NCBI RefSeq assembly: GCF_028656955.1
Contig: NZ_JAMDGY010000080.1
Span: forward strand, 27,007-91,006
Direction: 5' to 3'
Source of the DNA: Pseudomonas fontis
GTDB lineage: Bacteria; Pseudomonadota; Gammaproteobacteria; Pseudomonadales; Pseudomonadaceae
Length of the DNA: 64,000 nt
Part shown: piece after piece, positions 53,211 through 62,687 of the stretch
Numbering within the stretch: position 1 is the stretch's first letter
Layout: every line of letters begins with the position of its first letter
Notes under the pieces: generated by a model
Databases searched by the model: none
What the model saw: only the letters and a program-made list of their open reading frames with translations
Told to the model about the DNA's origin: nothing
Made by a program: the position numbers and the translations under genes

Positions 53211-53306
53211 TGTAGCCGCTGCCGTGAGGCTGCGCTCGCCTGCATGGCAGGCGCAGCCTTTGGGAGCCCTTACGGACTCCAGCGCAGCCTGTCGGCAGCG
53301 GCTACA
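53211..53306. repeat. 96-bp nested inverted repeat between the importer ATPase and the NEL gene
   Basis: A perfect outer 14-bp stem (TGTAGCCGCTGCCG 53211-53224 with its complement 53293-53306) encloses a hairpin formed by AGGCTGCG and CGCAGCCT (about 53227-53258). It belongs to a non-REP repeat type that I associate with GTAGCCGCTGCCG motifs in Pseudomonas intergenic DNA. Its position between convergent stops fits a bidirectional terminator. Confidence 0.8.
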
Positions 53307-53311
53307 AAAGC

Positions 53312-56300
53312 TCAGTGCAATCCCTCCTGCACCGTCAACCTCACCAGCAATGAGCGCTCGCGCTGCTGATGGCGAGCCTCCAGCTCCCGCGTGCGCTCAC
53401 CGAGCTGATCCAGGTTTTCGTCCGGGTACAACGCGTAGAGGTCCATGACCTGGGTTCGATATTCCTGCGTCAGTGCATTGAACTGCTGGGCATAGGTCTC
53501 ACGCAAATACGCCGCCCAGAAATCCTGCTGGATCGCGAAATTGTAGAACGCTTCACTCCCCTCCCCCTGACGTACCCGCACCAACGCCCGACTCAACTCA
53601 CCCGCACTGACATTGGCAATGGCACCAAACAACATCCGCCGCGGCGGTAACGGCAAGTCGAGCTCTGTCGACCAGTGCAAGCGATACGCCAGGCGCACTT
53701 CGGCCTCATCCCGGCCAGCCGCCGCCTCTCGTGCAAGGCTGTCCAGCTCATGCAGCCGATACAGCCGCCGGCTCAGCTGATAGAGCGCCGTACCACGCTG
53801 CGCCTGCGGCGCATCACGCAATGCCTGGCCGATGTACACCTGCACCTCCATCTGGTTGAACTCAAGGCGCAGGCCATCCGGACAAGTCTGGTGCTCGCCA
53901 TGCAGGCGCAGCGGCTCTTGCGCCATGCCATTGAGCGTCTGGCGCAATGCCGTGTCCTCTGCCACGGCCTCCAGCACCCGCCATACCCGCTCGATCAACT
54001 CGCCCCGATTGACGCCGCTGCGATAGTCGGCGGTAAAGCGCAGGCGGTCGATCATTGCCAGCAACTGTTCGGCATCCGCTGCGACCTCCACTTGCAGCCA
54101 CACGGCACGATAACGGTCCACATGGTCCGCCTGCCCCTGCAACCAGGGTTCTACCGTGACGGGCCGTTCCTCGTCACTGTCATCGCTTTCGCTGGTACTG
54201 GCGGACTCCTCCGCCACGCCATCCAGCTCCACGGTGAACGCCCGCCCCGGGCTGTTGGAGAGGTGCCGGCCGGCAACGATGGCGGGGTCCAACGGATTGT
54301 TGCGCAGGTCGATATCGGTGTGCGCCTGCTCGCTGGCAGGGTTGGCCAGGATGTACTCGGGGATACTGGTCAATTGGTTGTCCGCCAGGTTGAGCGACTC
54401 GACGCTCCCCGGCAGCAAGCGCTCGACCCACGCCGGCCAAGCCTGCAAACCCATGTTGTTGAGGCCCAGCAGTTCCAGGCGACGCTCCGCCAGCAAGCTC
54501 GCATCGGTGATGTCGCCCAACAGGTTGCCGTCGAGAATCAACACGTTCAGGGCCGGCAGCCGGCCGAAGAAGCGTAGCGCCGCCTGATTCACCGTTTGGT
54601 TCAACCCGGTGAAATCCAGGGTGTGCAGCGCGGTCAGGCGCCTTAGCGAAGCTGGCAGGTGAGAGAGCACCTGGCCTTCACCGACAAAGCGCAGGCTTTC
54701 AGTCACCGCCAGCACCGGCAGTACCTGGTCAAGCTCGGCAGCGCTACCCTGGGCTATCTCCACGAACCGCACGCGCTCCATGAACGCACGTGGCAGAAAC
54801 TGTGGGAAATCACGCACTGCCTCAGCGTCCAGGTGCAGCATAGGCACACCCGGCCCAGCGGCGCTTCGGTGCCAGAACTCCATAAGCATCTGCGCAGTCC
54901 TGCGGCGGCTGGCAATCTGTGCATCCTCCAGCACCACGACCGTGCTGGCTGGGTCTACCCAGTAGCCGAGTGTCTCCACCGCCAAGGTGCGCTCCTGGCG
55001 CAATTGTTGAAGTTCAGGCTCCAGCGCCAGCGGGACATCCAGCGTGAACCTGGGCGGTCGCATCGACCAGTTGGTGACCTGGGAGCGCAGCACCATTTCC
55101 CGATTGAGTGGATTGCCCTGCAACAAAACCCGCGTTCGCGTCCCCCCTTCACTATTGGTGCGAAACAGAAACTCCGGGACCCAGGCCAGTTGGTTGCGCG
55201 CCAGCGTCAGTTCGTCGATGCCCTGCAAGGCGGCGCTGTCCAGGCCGTCCGGCCAACGCGCCAGGGCCATGTCTGCCAGGCCGAGATAGGCCAGGTTCAG
55301 GCCACTGAAATTCGTGGCCATCGCCGTCAGCCGATTGCCACTCAGATCTAGGCGCCGCAAACGCGCGAGGCCACGGAACAGGTCCAGCTCGGCAGTACCA
55401 AACAGCAAACCCAGGCCGGTCAGGCTCAGCGACTCCAGCTCAGGCAAAGCCTGAGTCAGGCGCAACGACAAGCCCACGTAGGGCGTGAGAACCGCACTGC
55501 TTTGCTCAAGGGTGAAAGCGCCCAGTTGCGGGAAGCGTTCGACGACACGCATCACCAACTGCGTGCTCTCAACGCCCAAATGCCCGGCAAGCGTCTCGGC
55601 CGTTGGCATCACGCTGTCGCGCAGCACCAGCGCACGGGTGCGTGCGTAAATAAAAGGTGGCAACTGTGCGGGGAAATCTTCCAGGCATATCCCTTCAAGC
55701 GCCAATGGCTGCGCGTTATAGCCCAGCTCGGCCAGGGCGATGTTCTGCCAGTGGCGGGTCAAGGCCGCTGCAACCCGCTGACGACTTAACCGACGTACGG
55801 GTGAGAGTGATTCGTCCTGGGGATTGGCATGTGCCCAAGCATCCATGCTGGCCTGAAAGCGCGGCTGCTCTTCCAGCAGGCGATCGAGATGGGTATTGAT
55901 CTGCGCGTAATCACGGCCGCTCGCCAAGCCCACATCAAGCACGTCCTGCACACGCATATTGCCCAGCTCAAGCTGGCCAAGCCTGTCGATCAGCGTGTCT
56001 CGGGCAAACACCTCGGCCCCGGCCCCTCGGCCACTCAGCGGGTAGCCCAGGCGTCCGTCACTCAGCCGAACGGGGGGCTGATACCGAGTGTCGAGCGGTT
56101 GCATCTGCAACAATGCTCGAGCACGCTTGCGGCTCGGCAACTGCCCTTGCTGCCAGGCAGCATCGAGGCGTAAACGCTCACTGTCAGGGTTGCTCAGCGA
56201 GTCCAGATAAAGCCCTTCGTAAGCACGCGCCAACCGTACACGTTGCGCCGCCTTGCGGGCCTGTTCGGCAATGCGCAACGGCAGGCGCTGCGCTTCACGC

Positions 56301-58531
56301 AGTTGCGCTCGCTCCTGCGGCGCAGCGTGCATCAACAGTTGTTCGGCAATCGATACCGGCAGGCCTTTGAACTGTTGCAACACAACGGCCGCTTCAGGCG
56401 TCGCCGCTGCCTGTGTTGCCCCATAGTGCTCGGCGAACAGCTCAATGCGTTGTGCCCGCGATATTTCACCCAGCACTTCCTGCTCGGCCAGTGCCCGGTC
56501 GATGCTAAAGCGTTGCAGCGTATCGAGCAGCAGTGCCGGCGGTTGTGCCTGCTCGGCCACCGCGCGACGCAGCAGCGCTTCATCAGTGCCACTGACCTGC
56601 AGCACCTTCAGGGCCTGCTCATCGCTGAGGTCCTGCGCGATCTGCCCCAGGTGGCGGAACAACGCCAGCGCCTGCCCCGGTAGCGGGCGCTCCATCACTT
56701 GCAGCCAGGTCCCGTCGCCCAGCGGGCGCAGTTCGGGTTGATAGGTTTGCGCACCGGTCGGGTGCACCAGGTGGTAAGTGTCCTTGTCCGCCCCAGCCGT
56801 GACTTCATAGGTGCGCCCGTCCAGCGGCAGCCACAATTTGCCCTGGTGCCGGTACAGCCCCTGGGCGTCAGGGGTGAGTTCGGCCGGCAGCGGTACAGAG
56901 TGGGCGAACGGCGCAAGGTCGGGTTTCCACAGGCGGGTCGTGCCGTCGGGCAGGCTGACCTTGCGCATCGAACCCAGCACCTGCGGCGCCAGCAGCGGAG
57001 CAATCCGCCCTGCTACGGCAATACCCGCCCCAATGCCAACGCCTATCGCCAGGTTCTGCGCGACATCCATCAGGTAGCCCCAGGCTTGCTCACGCTCGCC
57101 CTTGAGCAGGCTGTCGATGCCCTCGAATACCTCGTAGGTCAGTTGCACCGCCATCACCCCCATCATCACTGTGCCCAACCCGGGAACGACGAAGGCAGCG
57201 ACATTCAGTACGTCAAACAGCACGTTGGCGAGGTAGCGCAGACGGTCAGCGCGGGTCTTGGCGTCCTCGGTGGCGGTGGGTACCGCGTGGAACGCTGCAT
57301 CGTCCTTGAGCATCATGCGTTTCTGCGCAAACATTTCCTCCAGCAGGGCCAGGCCACTGGCGTACTCCCTCAGGCGCAGCGTTGCCGAACGGTTCAGCTC
57401 ACGCTCGTAGACCCGCCACACCGAGTTCCAGACAACCGGGTAAAACGCCTCCTGAATGTGCTGGAACAGCGCAGCTTGTTTGCGCGCCGGGACAAAGCGC
57501 TTGAAGAATTTCAGGTAACCCGGCTGCAAAAAGCGCTCACGCAAGGCGTCGTGAAAATGTTGCAGGGAGGGGTATTCGGCGAGCGGGGCAACCGGGTCAT
57601 CCGGCAAGTAGACGACCAGCGCCGGCTTGCTGTTGGTCCAGGCCCAGTCGACCGCAACCACCACGACGCCGATCAACTCCACGCCCCAGAGCGTCAGTTG
57701 CCTGCACTGCAGCGGGTCGCCATCCAGCTCGGTGGGTTGTCCCAGCGCCACCTTCAGTAGCGCCTGGTGCAGGGGCGCGCTGAGGGTGCCTTGCAGCCGG
57801 GCCAGGTGAACCTGCAAGGTGAACGCCGAGTATTCGAACTGGGCGAACAGGCTCGCCCGGTTGAACAGGCTGAGGCCCTGCCCCGGTGGGTTGAGCATCG
57901 TTTCAATCAGGGTCTGGTACTGCCCGCCGAGGTCCAGTTCACGGCATAGCGCGGCGAACTCATGAGGGGCAATGGCCAGCTGCGGGGCGTCCAGTTGCAT
58001 GCCTTGCCTGACGGGGGAGGCAGCGAATACGGCCGCTTTCTGCCCATGTGCGCCGTCGAGGCCTGCGGGTGCAGCTTCAAAGTCCTCGAAGTTCTGCAGT
58101 GCCGCGCGCAGCAGCGTCTGGGTTGCAGCCTTGAGTGCGTCCTTCAGCTCGAGCGTCTGATCGGTGTAGGCGGTGTAGATGGATACCCGCGCTGCGGCAA
58201 ACAGGTAGGCCTGGTTGACGTCCACCTCCAGGCCGAAGCGCTGCTTGATCGCCGCCTTCAGGCGCGGTTCGGCGAAGGCCTCCAACGCGGGCAATGCCTC
58301 AAGTACCGGGCGCAGTTGCTGTTCGTTGAAATGATGCAAGGCGCAGGCTTGCTCAAGCTGGCGTACCAATGCGGGCTGCTTGACCCGGGCTTGTTCGAGC
58401 CAGGGCAACGGCTGGCCACCTGCCTGGCGCAAGCGCTGATGGCTCGCAAGGGGTGCCTCGAGCAACCATTGGGGAATTCTGCTTTCGATGATCGACTGCG
58501 CAGTTGGCAGGGCGCTGGGAGTAGTGGGCAT
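53312..58531 (-). CDS. Giant LRR protein with C-terminal NEL-type E3 ubiquitin ligase domain (effector-like)
   Basis: 1739-aa protein. The N-terminal two thirds resembles the toxin-like module (DUF6543) of large Pseudomonas proteins; hydrophobic stretches around residues 438-460 and 495-515 could be membrane segments. Leucine-rich repeats occur around 1030-1125 (RRLDLSGNRLTAMATNF) and 1290-1415 (VESLNLADNQLTSIPEYI). The C-terminal 300 residues match the IpaH/SspH NEL ligase fold, with the candidate catalytic Cys at 1550 in HQTCPDGLRLEF, the CxD motif that transfers ubiquitin. NEL enzymes are secreted into host cells. No secretion system or chaperone gene is nearby and no classical signal peptide is visible. 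Full length, no frameshift seen. Confidence 0.85.
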   Translation of the reverse strand: MPTTPSALPTAQSIIESRIPQWLLEAPLASHQRLRQAGGQPLPWLEQARVKQPALVRQLEQACALHHFNEQQLRPVLEALPALEAFAEPRLKAAIKQRFGLEVDVNQAYLFAAARVSIYTAYTDQTLELKDALKAATQTLLRAALQNFEDFEAAPAGLDGAHGQKAAVFAASPVRQGMQLDAPQLAIAPHEFAALCRELDLGGQYQTLIETMLNPPGQGLSLFNRASLFAQFEYSAFTLQVHLARLQGTLSAPLHQALLKVALGQPTELDGDPLQCRQLTLWGVELIGVVVVAVDWAWTNSKPALVVYLPDDPVAPLAEYPSLQHFHDALRERFLQPGYLKFFKRFVPARKQAALFQHIQEAFYPVVWNSVWRVYERELNRSATLRLREYASGLALLEEMFAQKRMMLKDDAAFHAVPTATEDAKTRADRLRYLANVLFDVLNVAAFVVPGLGTVMMGVMAVQLTYEVFEGIDSLLKGEREQAWGYLMDVAQNLAIGVGIGAGIAVAGRIAPLLAPQVLGSMRKVSLPDGTTRLWKPDLAPFAHSVPLPAELTPDAQGLYRHQGKLWLPLDGRTYEVTAGADKDTYHLVHPTGAQTYQPELRPLGDGTWLQVMERPLPGQALALFRHLGQIAQDLSDEQALKVLQVSGTDEALLRRAVAEQAQPPALLLDTLQRFSIDRALAEQEVLGEISRAQRIELFAEHYGATQAAATPEAAVVLQQFKGLPVSIAEQLLMHAAPQERAQLREAQRLPLRIAEQARKAAQRVRLARAYEGLYLDSLSNPDSERLRLDAAWQQGQLPSRKRARALLQMQPLDTRYQPPVRLSDGRLGYPLSGRGAGAEVFARDTLIDRLGQLELGNMRVQDVLDVGLASGRDYAQINTHLDRLLEEQPRFQASMDAWAHANPQDESLSPVRRLSRQRVAAALTRHWQNIALAELGYNAQPLALEGICLEDFPAQLPPFIYARTRALVLRDSVMPTAETLAGHLGVESTQLVMRVVERFPQLGAFTLEQSSAVLTPYVGLSLRLTQALPELESLSLTGLGLLFGTAELDLFRGLARLRRLDLSGNRLTAMATNFSGLNLAYLGLADMALARWPDGLDSAALQGIDELTLARNQLAWVPEFLFRTNSEGGTRTRVLLQGNPLNREMVLRSQVTNWSMRPPRFTLDVPLALEPELQQLRQERTLAVETLGYWVDPASTVVVLEDAQIASRRRTAQMLMEFWHRSAAGPGVPMLHLDAEAVRDFPQFLPRAFMERVRFVEIAQGSAAELDQVLPVLAVTESLRFVGEGQVLSHLPASLRRLTALHTLDFTGLNQTVNQAALRFFGRLPALNVLILDGNLLGDITDASLLAERRLELLGLNNMGLQAWPAWVERLLPGSVESLNLADNQLTSIPEYILANPASEQAHTDIDLRNNPLDPAIVAGRHLSNSPGRAFTVELDGVAEESASTSESDDSDEERPVTVEPWLQGQADHVDRYRAVWLQVEVAADAEQLLAMIDRLRFTADYRSGVNRGELIERVWRVLEAVAEDTALRQTLNGMAQEPLRLHGEHQTCPDGLRLEFNQMEVQVYIGQALRDAPQAQRGTALYQLSRRLYRLHELDSLAREAAAGRDEAEVRLAYRLHWSTELDLPLPPRRMLFGAIANVSAGELSRALVRVRQGEGSEAFYNFAIQQDFWAAYLRETYAQQFNALTQEYRTQVMDLYALYPDENLDQLGERTRELEARHQQRERSLLVRLTVQEGLH

Positions 58532-58631
58532 GCAAGCACCTTCGTCCTTGAAGTGGGTGCTTGAGCCTAAAGAACATGACGCGGGTGATGGCTGGGGATA
58601 TGTACCACCGTGGGCCAGCAGTCAGGGCCCT

Positions 58632-58656
58632 ATCGCCGGCAAGGCCGGCTCCCACA
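58632..58656. repeat. Single REP unit upstream of the NEL gene
   Basis: One REP core of the GCCGGC subtype (ATCGCCGGCAAGGCCGGCTC and following CCACA) without an inverted partner. Confidence 0.8.
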
Positions 58657-58660
58657 CCAT

Positions 58661-58698
58661 AAAAAAAACCCCGCCAGGGGCAGGCCCTGGCGGGGTTT
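58661..58698 (-). terminator. Rho-independent terminator of cysNC
   Basis: A perfect 12-bp GC-rich stem (58668-58679 with 58685-58696), 5-nt loop, then eight T on the minus strand. It lies about 20 bp after the cysNC stop. Confidence 0.93.
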
Positions 58699-58716
58699 TG
58701 GGTTCAGCAACAGCGC

Positions 58717-60618
58717 TTAGATAGCGCCACGCTGACGCAGCAGGTCGAGCACCTGCTTCACGCCGTCTTCCAGGCCGACATTCTGCGTGTCGATCAGCAG
58801 ATCGGCATCCAGCGGCACGTCATACGGGAAGCTCTCACCCGGGATGTTGTCCCCACCCGCCGCGTACAGCCCTTGCGGGTCACGCTCACGGCAAGCCAGT
58901 GGCGAAGCCTGCACGTAAACGGTGAGCAGACGCTCCTTGCCGATCAACGCCTTGGCCTGTTCACGGCCTTCGGCATCCGGCGCGACAAACGCGGCCAGGG
59001 TCAGCAGGCCCGCTTCGTTGAACTGACGCGCAACGTGTGCAGCACGGCGCCAGTTTTCGGTACGCCCGGCGCGGTCCTGGGGCAGGCCCTTGTTCAGGTC
59101 ATGGCGCAGGTTCTGGCCATCCAGCACGTACACCGCACGGCCCATGTCGAACAGCTTGCGCTCGACCGCATAGGCCAGGGTGCTCTTGCCCGCACCCGAC
59201 AGGCCGCTGAACAGCACGGTCGCCGGCTGCTGGCCAAAGCGCAGGGCACGCTCTTCAGTGGCCACGTGGGCCAGTTTGCCGTGCTGGCCCATCGAGCCAT
59301 GCGGCACCACCGGCGGCGCGATGATCATGCCGGCACCCACGGTGCCGTTGGTCAGGCGGTCGATGATGATGAACGCACCGGTGGTGCGGTTGCTCTCGTA
59401 ACCATCCAGGGCAATCGGCGCGTCCAGGCTGACCTTGACCTTGCCGATCTCGTTTAGTTGCAGCGAGCTCGCCGCGCCCTTCTCCAGGGTGTTCACATCC
59501 ACCTTGTGGGTGATGCTGGCAATCGAGCCCGGCACGTAGCTGGTGGCGCGCTTGATGTCGTACTTCTTGCCCGGCAGCATCGGCTCTTCAGCCATCCACA
59601 CCAGCATTGCGTCGAACTGATCGGTCACCGGCGGTACGTTGTCGGCATGCACCAGCAGGTCGCCACGGGAGATGTCGATCTCGTCTTCCATGGTCAGCGT
59701 GACCGCTTGACCCGGGCCGGCGCTCTCCAGCTCACCTTCGAAGGTGACGATGGATTTGACCCGGCTGCTCTTGCCCGACGGCAACACGACGACCTCGTCG
59801 CCCTTGTGCACCACGCCGCTCGCCAGGGTACCGGCAAAGCCACGGAAGTTCAGGTTCGGGCGGTTGACGTACTGCACCGGGAAACGCAGGTCGGTGACAT
59901 TGCGGTCAGCCGCCACTTCCACGGTTTCGAGGATTTCCATCAGGGCCGGGCCCGTGTACCACGGCGAACGCTCGCTGCGGTTGACCACGTTGTCGCCCTT
60001 GAGCGCCGACATCGGCACGAAGTGCAGGCTGCTCGGGTTCAGGTTGATCGCTTCGGCGAACGCCAGGTAGTCGGCCTTGATCGACTCGAACACCTGCTCA
60101 TCAAAGCCCTTGAGGTCCATCTTGTTGATGGCCACGACGATGTGCTTGATGCCCAGCAGCGAGGCGATGTAGCTGTGCCGGCGAGTCTGGGTCTGCACGC
60201 CGTAGCGGGCATCGACCAGGATGATCGCCAGGTCGCAGGTCGACGCACCGGTGGCCATGTTGCGGGTGTACTGCTCGTGACCCGGGGTGTCGGCAATGAT
60301 GAACTTGCGCTTGGCGGTAGAGAAGTAGCGGTAGGCCACATCAATGGTGATGCCCTGCTCGCGCTCGGCCTGCAGGCCGTCGACCAGCAGTGCCAGGTCG
60401 ATGTCTTCACCGGTGGTGCCGACTTTTTTCGAGTCGCGGGTGATGGCTTCCAGGTGATCTTCGTAGATCATCTTGGAGTCGTGCAGCAGGCGCCCGATCA
60501 GGGTGCTCTTGCCGTCGTCGACGTTACCGCAGGTCAGGAAGCGCAGCAGTTCCTTGCGTTCGTGCTGGGCCAGGTAGGCGAGGATGTCCTCGCTGATCAA
60601 TTCGGACTGATGCGACAT
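58717..60618 (-). CDS. cysNC: Bifunctional sulfate adenylyltransferase subunit 1 / APS kinase (CysN-CysC fusion)
   Basis: 633-aa fusion. Residues 1-450 are the CysN GTPase (LTCGNVDDGKSTLIGRLL; DTPGHEQYTRNMATG; INKMDL) that drives APS formation with CysD. Residues 455-633 are APS kinase CysC, with P-loop GLSGAGKST at about 466-474, making PAPS for reduction or sulfation. The fusion is common in pseudomonads. Follows cysD by 15 bp. Confidence 0.97.
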   Translation of the reverse strand: MSHQSELISEDILAYLAQHERKELLRFLTCGNVDDGKSTLIGRLLHDSKMIYEDHLEAITRDSKKVGTTGEDIDLALLVDGLQAEREQGITIDVAYRYFSTAKRKFIIADTPGHEQYTRNMATGASTCDLAIILVDARYGVQTQTRRHSYIASLLGIKHIVVAINKMDLKGFDEQVFESIKADYLAFAEAINLNPSSLHFVPMSALKGDNVVNRSERSPWYTGPALMEILETVEVAADRNVTDLRFPVQYVNRPNLNFRGFAGTLASGVVHKGDEVVVLPSGKSSRVKSIVTFEGELESAGPGQAVTLTMEDEIDISRGDLLVHADNVPPVTDQFDAMLVWMAEEPMLPGKKYDIKRATSYVPGSIASITHKVDVNTLEKGAASSLQLNEIGKVKVSLDAPIALDGYESNRTTGAFIIIDRLTNGTVGAGMIIAPPVVPHGSMGQHGKLAHVATEERALRFGQQPATVLFSGLSGAGKSTLAYAVERKLFDMGRAVYVLDGQNLRHDLNKGLPQDRAGRTENWRRAAHVARQFNEAGLLTLAAFVAPDAEGREQAKALIGKERLLTVYVQASPLACRERDPQGLYAAGGDNIPGESFPYDVPLDADLLIDTQNVGLEDGVKQVLDLLRQRGAI

Positions 60619-60633
60619 GGAGTAACCCTGAAA

Positions 60634-61551
60634 TTAGAAGTAGCCTTGGCGTTTCTTGTCTTCCATGGAACCGGCACCATCGTGGTCGATGACGCGGCCC
60701 TGGCGCTCGGACGTACGGGTCAGGAGCATTTCCTGAATGATGTCCGTGAGGCTCTCGGCCTCCGACTCCACCGCACCCGTCAACGGGTAGCAGCCAAGGG
60801 TGCGGAAACGCACTTTCTTCTTGACGATGCGCGCCTTCTCTTCATCCGAGAGGTGCTCCAGGATGCGTGCGTCATCGATCATGATCAGGGTGCCGTTCTT
60901 CTCGATCACTTCACGCTCGGCGGCGAAGTACAGCGGTACGATCGGGATGCCTTCCAGGTAGATGTACTGCCAGATGTCCAGCTCGGTCCAGTTCGACAGC
61001 GGGAACACGCGGATCGACTCGCCCTTGTTCACCTTGCCGTTGTACACGTTCCACAGCTCGGGACGCTGGTTCTTCGGGTCCCAGCGGTGCTTGCTGTCAC
61101 GGAACGAGTAGACCCGCTCCTTGGCCCGCGACTTCTCTTCGTCGCGGCGCGCGCCACCGAAGGCGGCATCGAAGCCGTACTTGTCGAGCGCCTGCTTGAG
61201 GCCCTCGGTCTTCATGATGTCGGTGTGCTTGGCACTGCCGTGGGTGAACGGGTTGATGCCCTGGGCGACGCCGTCCGGGTTCACGTGAGTGATCAACTCC
61301 AGGCCCATTTCCTCGACCATCTTGTCGCGGAAGCTGTACATCTCCTGGAATTTCCACTGGGTGTCGACGTGCATCACCGGAAACGGCAGCTTGCCCGGGA
61401 AGAAGGCTTTGCGCGCAAGGTGCAGCATCACGGCCGAGTCCTTGCCAATCGAGTACAGCATCACCGGGTTATCGAACTCGGCGGCCACCTCACGAATGAT
61501 GTGGATGCTCTCCGCCTCCAACTGTTTCAAATGCGTCAGTTTGTCGACCAT
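60634..61551 (-). CDS. cysD: Sulfate adenylyltransferase subunit 2
   Basis: 305-aa ATP-PPase family enzyme with PP-loop YSIGKDSAVML (N-terminus) and the conserved FGGARRDEEKSRAKERVYSF. Forms ATP sulfurylase with CysN, first step of sulfate assimilation. First gene of cysD-cysNC; the 137-bp upstream gap (61552-61688) probably holds the promoter, where CysB would act, though I cannot identify its site. NIF3 lies upstream on the same strand. Confidence 0.97.
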   Translation of the reverse strand: MVDKLTHLKQLEAESIHIIREVAAEFDNPVMLYSIGKDSAVMLHLARKAFFPGKLPFPVMHVDTQWKFQEMYSFRDKMVEEMGLELITHVNPDGVAQGINPFTHGSAKHTDIMKTEGLKQALDKYGFDAAFGGARRDEEKSRAKERVYSFRDSKHRWDPKNQRPELWNVYNGKVNKGESIRVFPLSNWTELDIWQYIYLEGIPIVPLYFAAEREVIEKNGTLIMIDDARILEHLSDEEKARIVKKKVRFRTLGCYPLTGAVESEAESLTDIIQEMLLTRTSERQGRVIDHDGAGSMEDKKRQGYF

Positions 61552-61688
61552 GGCTACTCACGGAATATCGATCTTATGGACGGCCAGCGGGCCGTGTTCG
61601 AGCGGGCCACTTTATCACAGCATCCAATTCTATTTAGGCGGCCAAGTAGAACGAAACAGTATAAGAATATGCCCTCGAGTTTTGACCC

Positions 61689-62447
61689 TCAGATCGGGTT
61701 CGGGCAGTCGATGAACAGGTGTTCCAGGGCGAAACGACGGGCCAGGTAATCCCCCAGGGCCTGCACGCCGTAGCGCTCGGTGGCGTGGTGGCCGGCAGCG
61801 ATAAAGCTGATGCCGTTCTCGCGGGCGCTGTGGAAAGTCTGCTCGGAAGCCTCGCCACTGAGGTACAGGTCGACCCCGGCGGCAACCGCCTGGTCGATGT
61901 AGCCCTGGCCCCCGCCGGTGCACCAGCCGACCCGGCGAATCAGCTGCTCACCCTCGATCAACAGCGGCTCGCGGCCCATCACTTCACTCACCCGACGGGC
62001 GAAGTCCCGTGCCGACATCGGCTCGGCCAGCGAACCGACCAGGCCGACGATACGCGGGTTGTTCGGGTCCAGCGGGCCTTCGACGGTGATGTCCAGCTGG
62101 CGGGCCAGTTGCACGTTGTTGCCGACCTCCGGGTGCAGGTCCAGCGGCAGGTGATAGGACAGCAGGCTCAGGTCGTTTTTCAGCAGGGTTTTCAGGCGGC
62201 GCTGCTTCATCCCGGTAATGCAGGGGTTTTCGCCCTTCCAGAAATACCCGTGGTGCACCAGCACCAGGTCGGCGCCCGCCTCGACGGCGGCGTCGAGCAA
62301 GGCTTGGCTGGCAGTCACGCCGCTGACGATGCGGCTGACCTGCGGGTTGCCCTCGACCTGCAGGCCGTTGGGGCAATAGTCCTGGATCTTTGCGGCGCCG
62401 AGGTAGCGGTCGGCTTCCTCGACCAGGGTGTTCAGGGCAACAGCCAT
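61689..62447 (-). CDS. NIF3-family protein (YbgI/GTP cyclohydrolase I type 2-like)
   Basis: 252-aa NIF3/DUF34 metal-binding hexamer protein of unresolved cellular role. Metal-site motifs LVHHGYFWKG and GHHATERYG are present, plus SGEASEQTFHSARENGISFI. ATG 62447 (MAVALNTLVEEAD) follows GAGGAG at 7 nt; the 5-codon extension is less likely. It is divergent from algW. Confidence 0.93.
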   Translation of the reverse strand: MAVALNTLVEEADRYLGAAKIQDYCPNGLQVEGNPQVSRIVSGVTASQALLDAAVEAGADLVLVHHGYFWKGENPCITGMKQRRLKTLLKNDLSLLSYHLPLDLHPEVGNNVQLARQLDITVEGPLDPNNPRIVGLVGSLAEPMSARDFARRVSEVMGREPLLIEGEQLIRRVGWCTGGGQGYIDQAVAAGVDLYLSGEASEQTFHSARENGISFIAAGHHATERYGVQALGDYLARRFALEHLFIDCPNPI

Positions 62448-62687
62448 GAAAAGACTCCTCAATTCAGCAGTTCAGCGTGGCACAAGGCCTCGTATAATGA
62501 GCGCCATTATGGGCCGTCGACTGTTCTGGGGGAACCGACGGCAGCCAGCTGGGGGCAGCAGACCGCACGTGTTGACGGTCATCGCGAAATAGCGGTTCCT
62601 GGACGGGTCTTGCCGAAGTATGATCGCGCGCGTTCATTACTCCCTCATTGCTGCACTGGCTCTGGCCATCACCCCAGGATTTGTTCA

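Larger units (their letters stand above)
58532..58716. other. Gap between the NEL gene and cysNC
   Basis: 185 bp with a single REP unit at 58632-58656 and a strong terminator at 58661-58698. The 5' flank of the NEL gene (58532-58620) would hold its promoter; I see no clear -35/-10 pair. Confidence 0.6.
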
